A stretch of 64,000 bases of DNA, from NCBI RefSeq assembly GCF_000380085.1, contig NZ_KB904542.1:1-64000 (forward strand), in the 5' to 3' direction. Of this stretch, positions 63,021 through 64,000 are shown one piece after another; the first letter of the stretch is position 1; each line of letters starts with the position of its first letter. The stretch is from Streptococcus merionis DSM 19192 (GTDB lineage Bacteria > Bacillota > Bacilli > Lactobacillales > Streptococcaceae). The translations under genes and the position numbers were made by a program. Under the pieces are notes generated by a model. It did not search any database, was not told where the DNA came from, and worked only from the letters and a program-made list of their open reading frames with translations.

Positions 63021-63072
63021 AAAAAAGCACAACGGCCGCACTCCTCTTCAAATGAGGAATAAAGCCGTTGCT
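63021..63072 (-). terminator. pcsB terminator
   Basis: GCAACGGC..GCCGTTG outer stem with inner CCTC/GAGG, followed by TGCTTTTTTG on the minus strand. Confidence 0.85.
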
Positions 63073-63107
63073 TAACCTTTTATTATTTAAAGTACTAACT
63101 TCTTTAA

Positions 63108-64000
63108 CTATGGGTAAATGTACAAGACAGTACCGCCACCCCATGTACCAGCAGTTGGATTAAACCAGCCACGGTAGTTTGAGATTGATTGGCTACCAGC
63201 ATAGTTAGATTCTGACACTTGAATGTTCGTCGCAGATTGGACAGCAGTAACAACAGCTACGTGTCCATAACCTCCACCATCATAAGGCCAAACAGCTACT
63301 GCACCAACTACAGGCGTTGTACCAACTGAGTAGCCCGCGGCTTGAGCAGAAGCTGGCCACTGAGCTGCATTGCCCCAATAGTTACCAACCCAAGGAGCAA
63401 GAGCTTTAGCACCCCATGTACACTGACCAACAGGATAAGTATTCGCAGCCGAATAAGTGACCTTTGCTGTATTAGTTGGTGTCGCTGTATTAGCAGCTGG
63501 CACTGTTGAATCTGATAAAGTTGCAGCAGAAGCACCTGAAGTATCACCAGCATTTGTTACCGTGTTAACTCCTGAAAGTACTGTTGGTCTAGCCCCAGCA
63601 GCAGATGCTTGTAAAGCCTGCGCTTGCGCTTGCTGAGCTGCACGATATGCCGCTTCTTCTGCAGCTGCCTTTGCTGCAGCTGCTTCTGCGGCTGCTTTTT
63701 GCTCTAAAAGAGATTTCTTTTCTCCCTCAGCAGTTGAAAGCTCCGCTGCAAGATTTAGCTTAGCCACCTCTAATTCAGCTTGTTGTGTATTCAAGGCTTG
63801 CTCATCATCAGCAAGTTTTTTCTGATTAGTAGCGATTGTATTAATAGCTTCTTGATTCGCTTTTTGTTTTTTCTCAATCGCTGCTTTATCTGCTTCTTGC
63901 TGCTCAAGCATTTGATTGTTTGCAGAAATAATTTCAGTCATCGCAGTAACACGAGATACTGCATCTGCAATTGAGCTTGAGTCCAAAACAGTATTAATGT
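63108..64000 (-). CDS. pcsB: Cell-separation CHAP hydrolase PcsB, 3' part
   Basis: The last 297 codons are in the window; the frame continues past position 64000, so the signal peptide and first coiled coil are missing. Visible: the long coiled coil ([18 protein letters not shown] onward, heptad-rich to about 115 residues in), an Ala-rich stretch, a Ser/Thr/Ala linker, and a CHAP domain with cysteine in [12 protein letters not shown], histidine in GGYGHVAVV and VSESNYAG. PcsB splits the septal wall under control of FtsEX and is regulated by WalRK. The apparent start at 63986 is internal. Confidence 0.93.
   Translation of the reverse strand, partial: INTVLDSSSIADAVSRVTAMTEIISANNQMLEQQEADKAAIEKKQKANQEAINTIATNQKKLADDEQALNTQQAELEVAKLNLAAELSTAEGEKKSLLEQKAAAEAAAAKAAAEEAAYRAAQQAQAQALQASAAGARPTVLSGVNTVTNAGDTSGASAATLSDSTVPAANTATPTNTAKVTYSAANTYPVGQCTWGAKALAPWVGNYWGNAAQWPASAQAAGYSVGTTPVVGAVAVWPYDGGGYGHVAVVTAVQSATNIQVSESNYAGSQSISNYRGWFNPTAGTWGGGTVLYIYP

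Overview
The window looks like a low-GC Firmicute chromosome, most likely a Streptococcus of the S. suis type. The evidence is gene content and order: FabT-controlled fab/acc cluster with FabK and FabM, pbp1a-recU divergent from a YpsA-like gene and gpsB, then rnpB-rlmL-mapZ, PcsB next to prs, fumarate-type PyrD, and T-boxes before glyQS and serS. The species call is an inference from protein recall, not a database match. I see no tRNA or rRNA operon, prophage or CRISPR array.

Layout. 1-0.4 kb: the edge of an IS630-type element against a tetR 3' remnant. 0.4-5.6 kb: two 6-phospho-beta-glucosidases, a VOC protein and a divergent AraC regulator. 6-9 kb: sppA, an RDD membrane protein and a CapA-like protein. 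9.3-15.6 kb: two esterase lipoproteins and a beta-glucoside PTS (bglP) behind a LicT/BglG-type antiterminator site, a promoter and a cre-like box, followed by about 1.4 kb of non-coding or decayed DNA. 16-22.4 kb: pyrD, gdhA, an MscS channel, an ABC-F gene with a probable attenuator leader, and trxA. 22.5-26.7 kb: a tiny membrane peptide, jag, yidC, rnpA, gltX. 27-29 kb: an IS110-family element with a nonsense-interrupted transposase. 29-36 kb: mapZ, rlmL, rnpB, gpsB, a YpsA-like gene, recU, pbp1a. 36-41.3 kb: a DUF896 gene, glyS, glyQ with T-box, a HAD phosphatase, rbfA. 41.8-47.2 kb: infB-ylxQ-ylxR-nusA-rimP (transcribed right to left). 47.4-49.5 kb: T-box, small ORF and serS. 49.7-61 kb: accA, accD, accC, fabZ, accB, fabF, fabG, fabD, fabK, acpP, fabH, fabT, fabM, the complete type II fatty acid synthesis set on the minus strand. 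61.6-64 kb: prs and the 3' part of pcsB.

The most interesting material is in the intergenic DNA. (1) A modular repeat family (about 110-bp type A, about 170-180-bp type B) sits, in the same orientation, directly before the Shine-Dalgarno sequences of bglA-1, bglA-2, sppA and rbfA; several type A copies have a central hairpin whose sequence changes while pairing is kept. (2) A second element of about 250 bp can fold as a three-way junction. One copy has inserted between 9-bp direct repeats at the fabZ/accC junction and replaces the FabZ C-terminus; another is split by the IS110 element. (3) The IS110 element has a structured non-coding left end, a candidate bridge RNA. (4) rimP has no ATG/GTG/TTG start at its ribosome binding site and probably starts at ATC or ATT. 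(5) The ABC-F gene has a three-codon leader ORF and a terminator just before its ribosome binding site.
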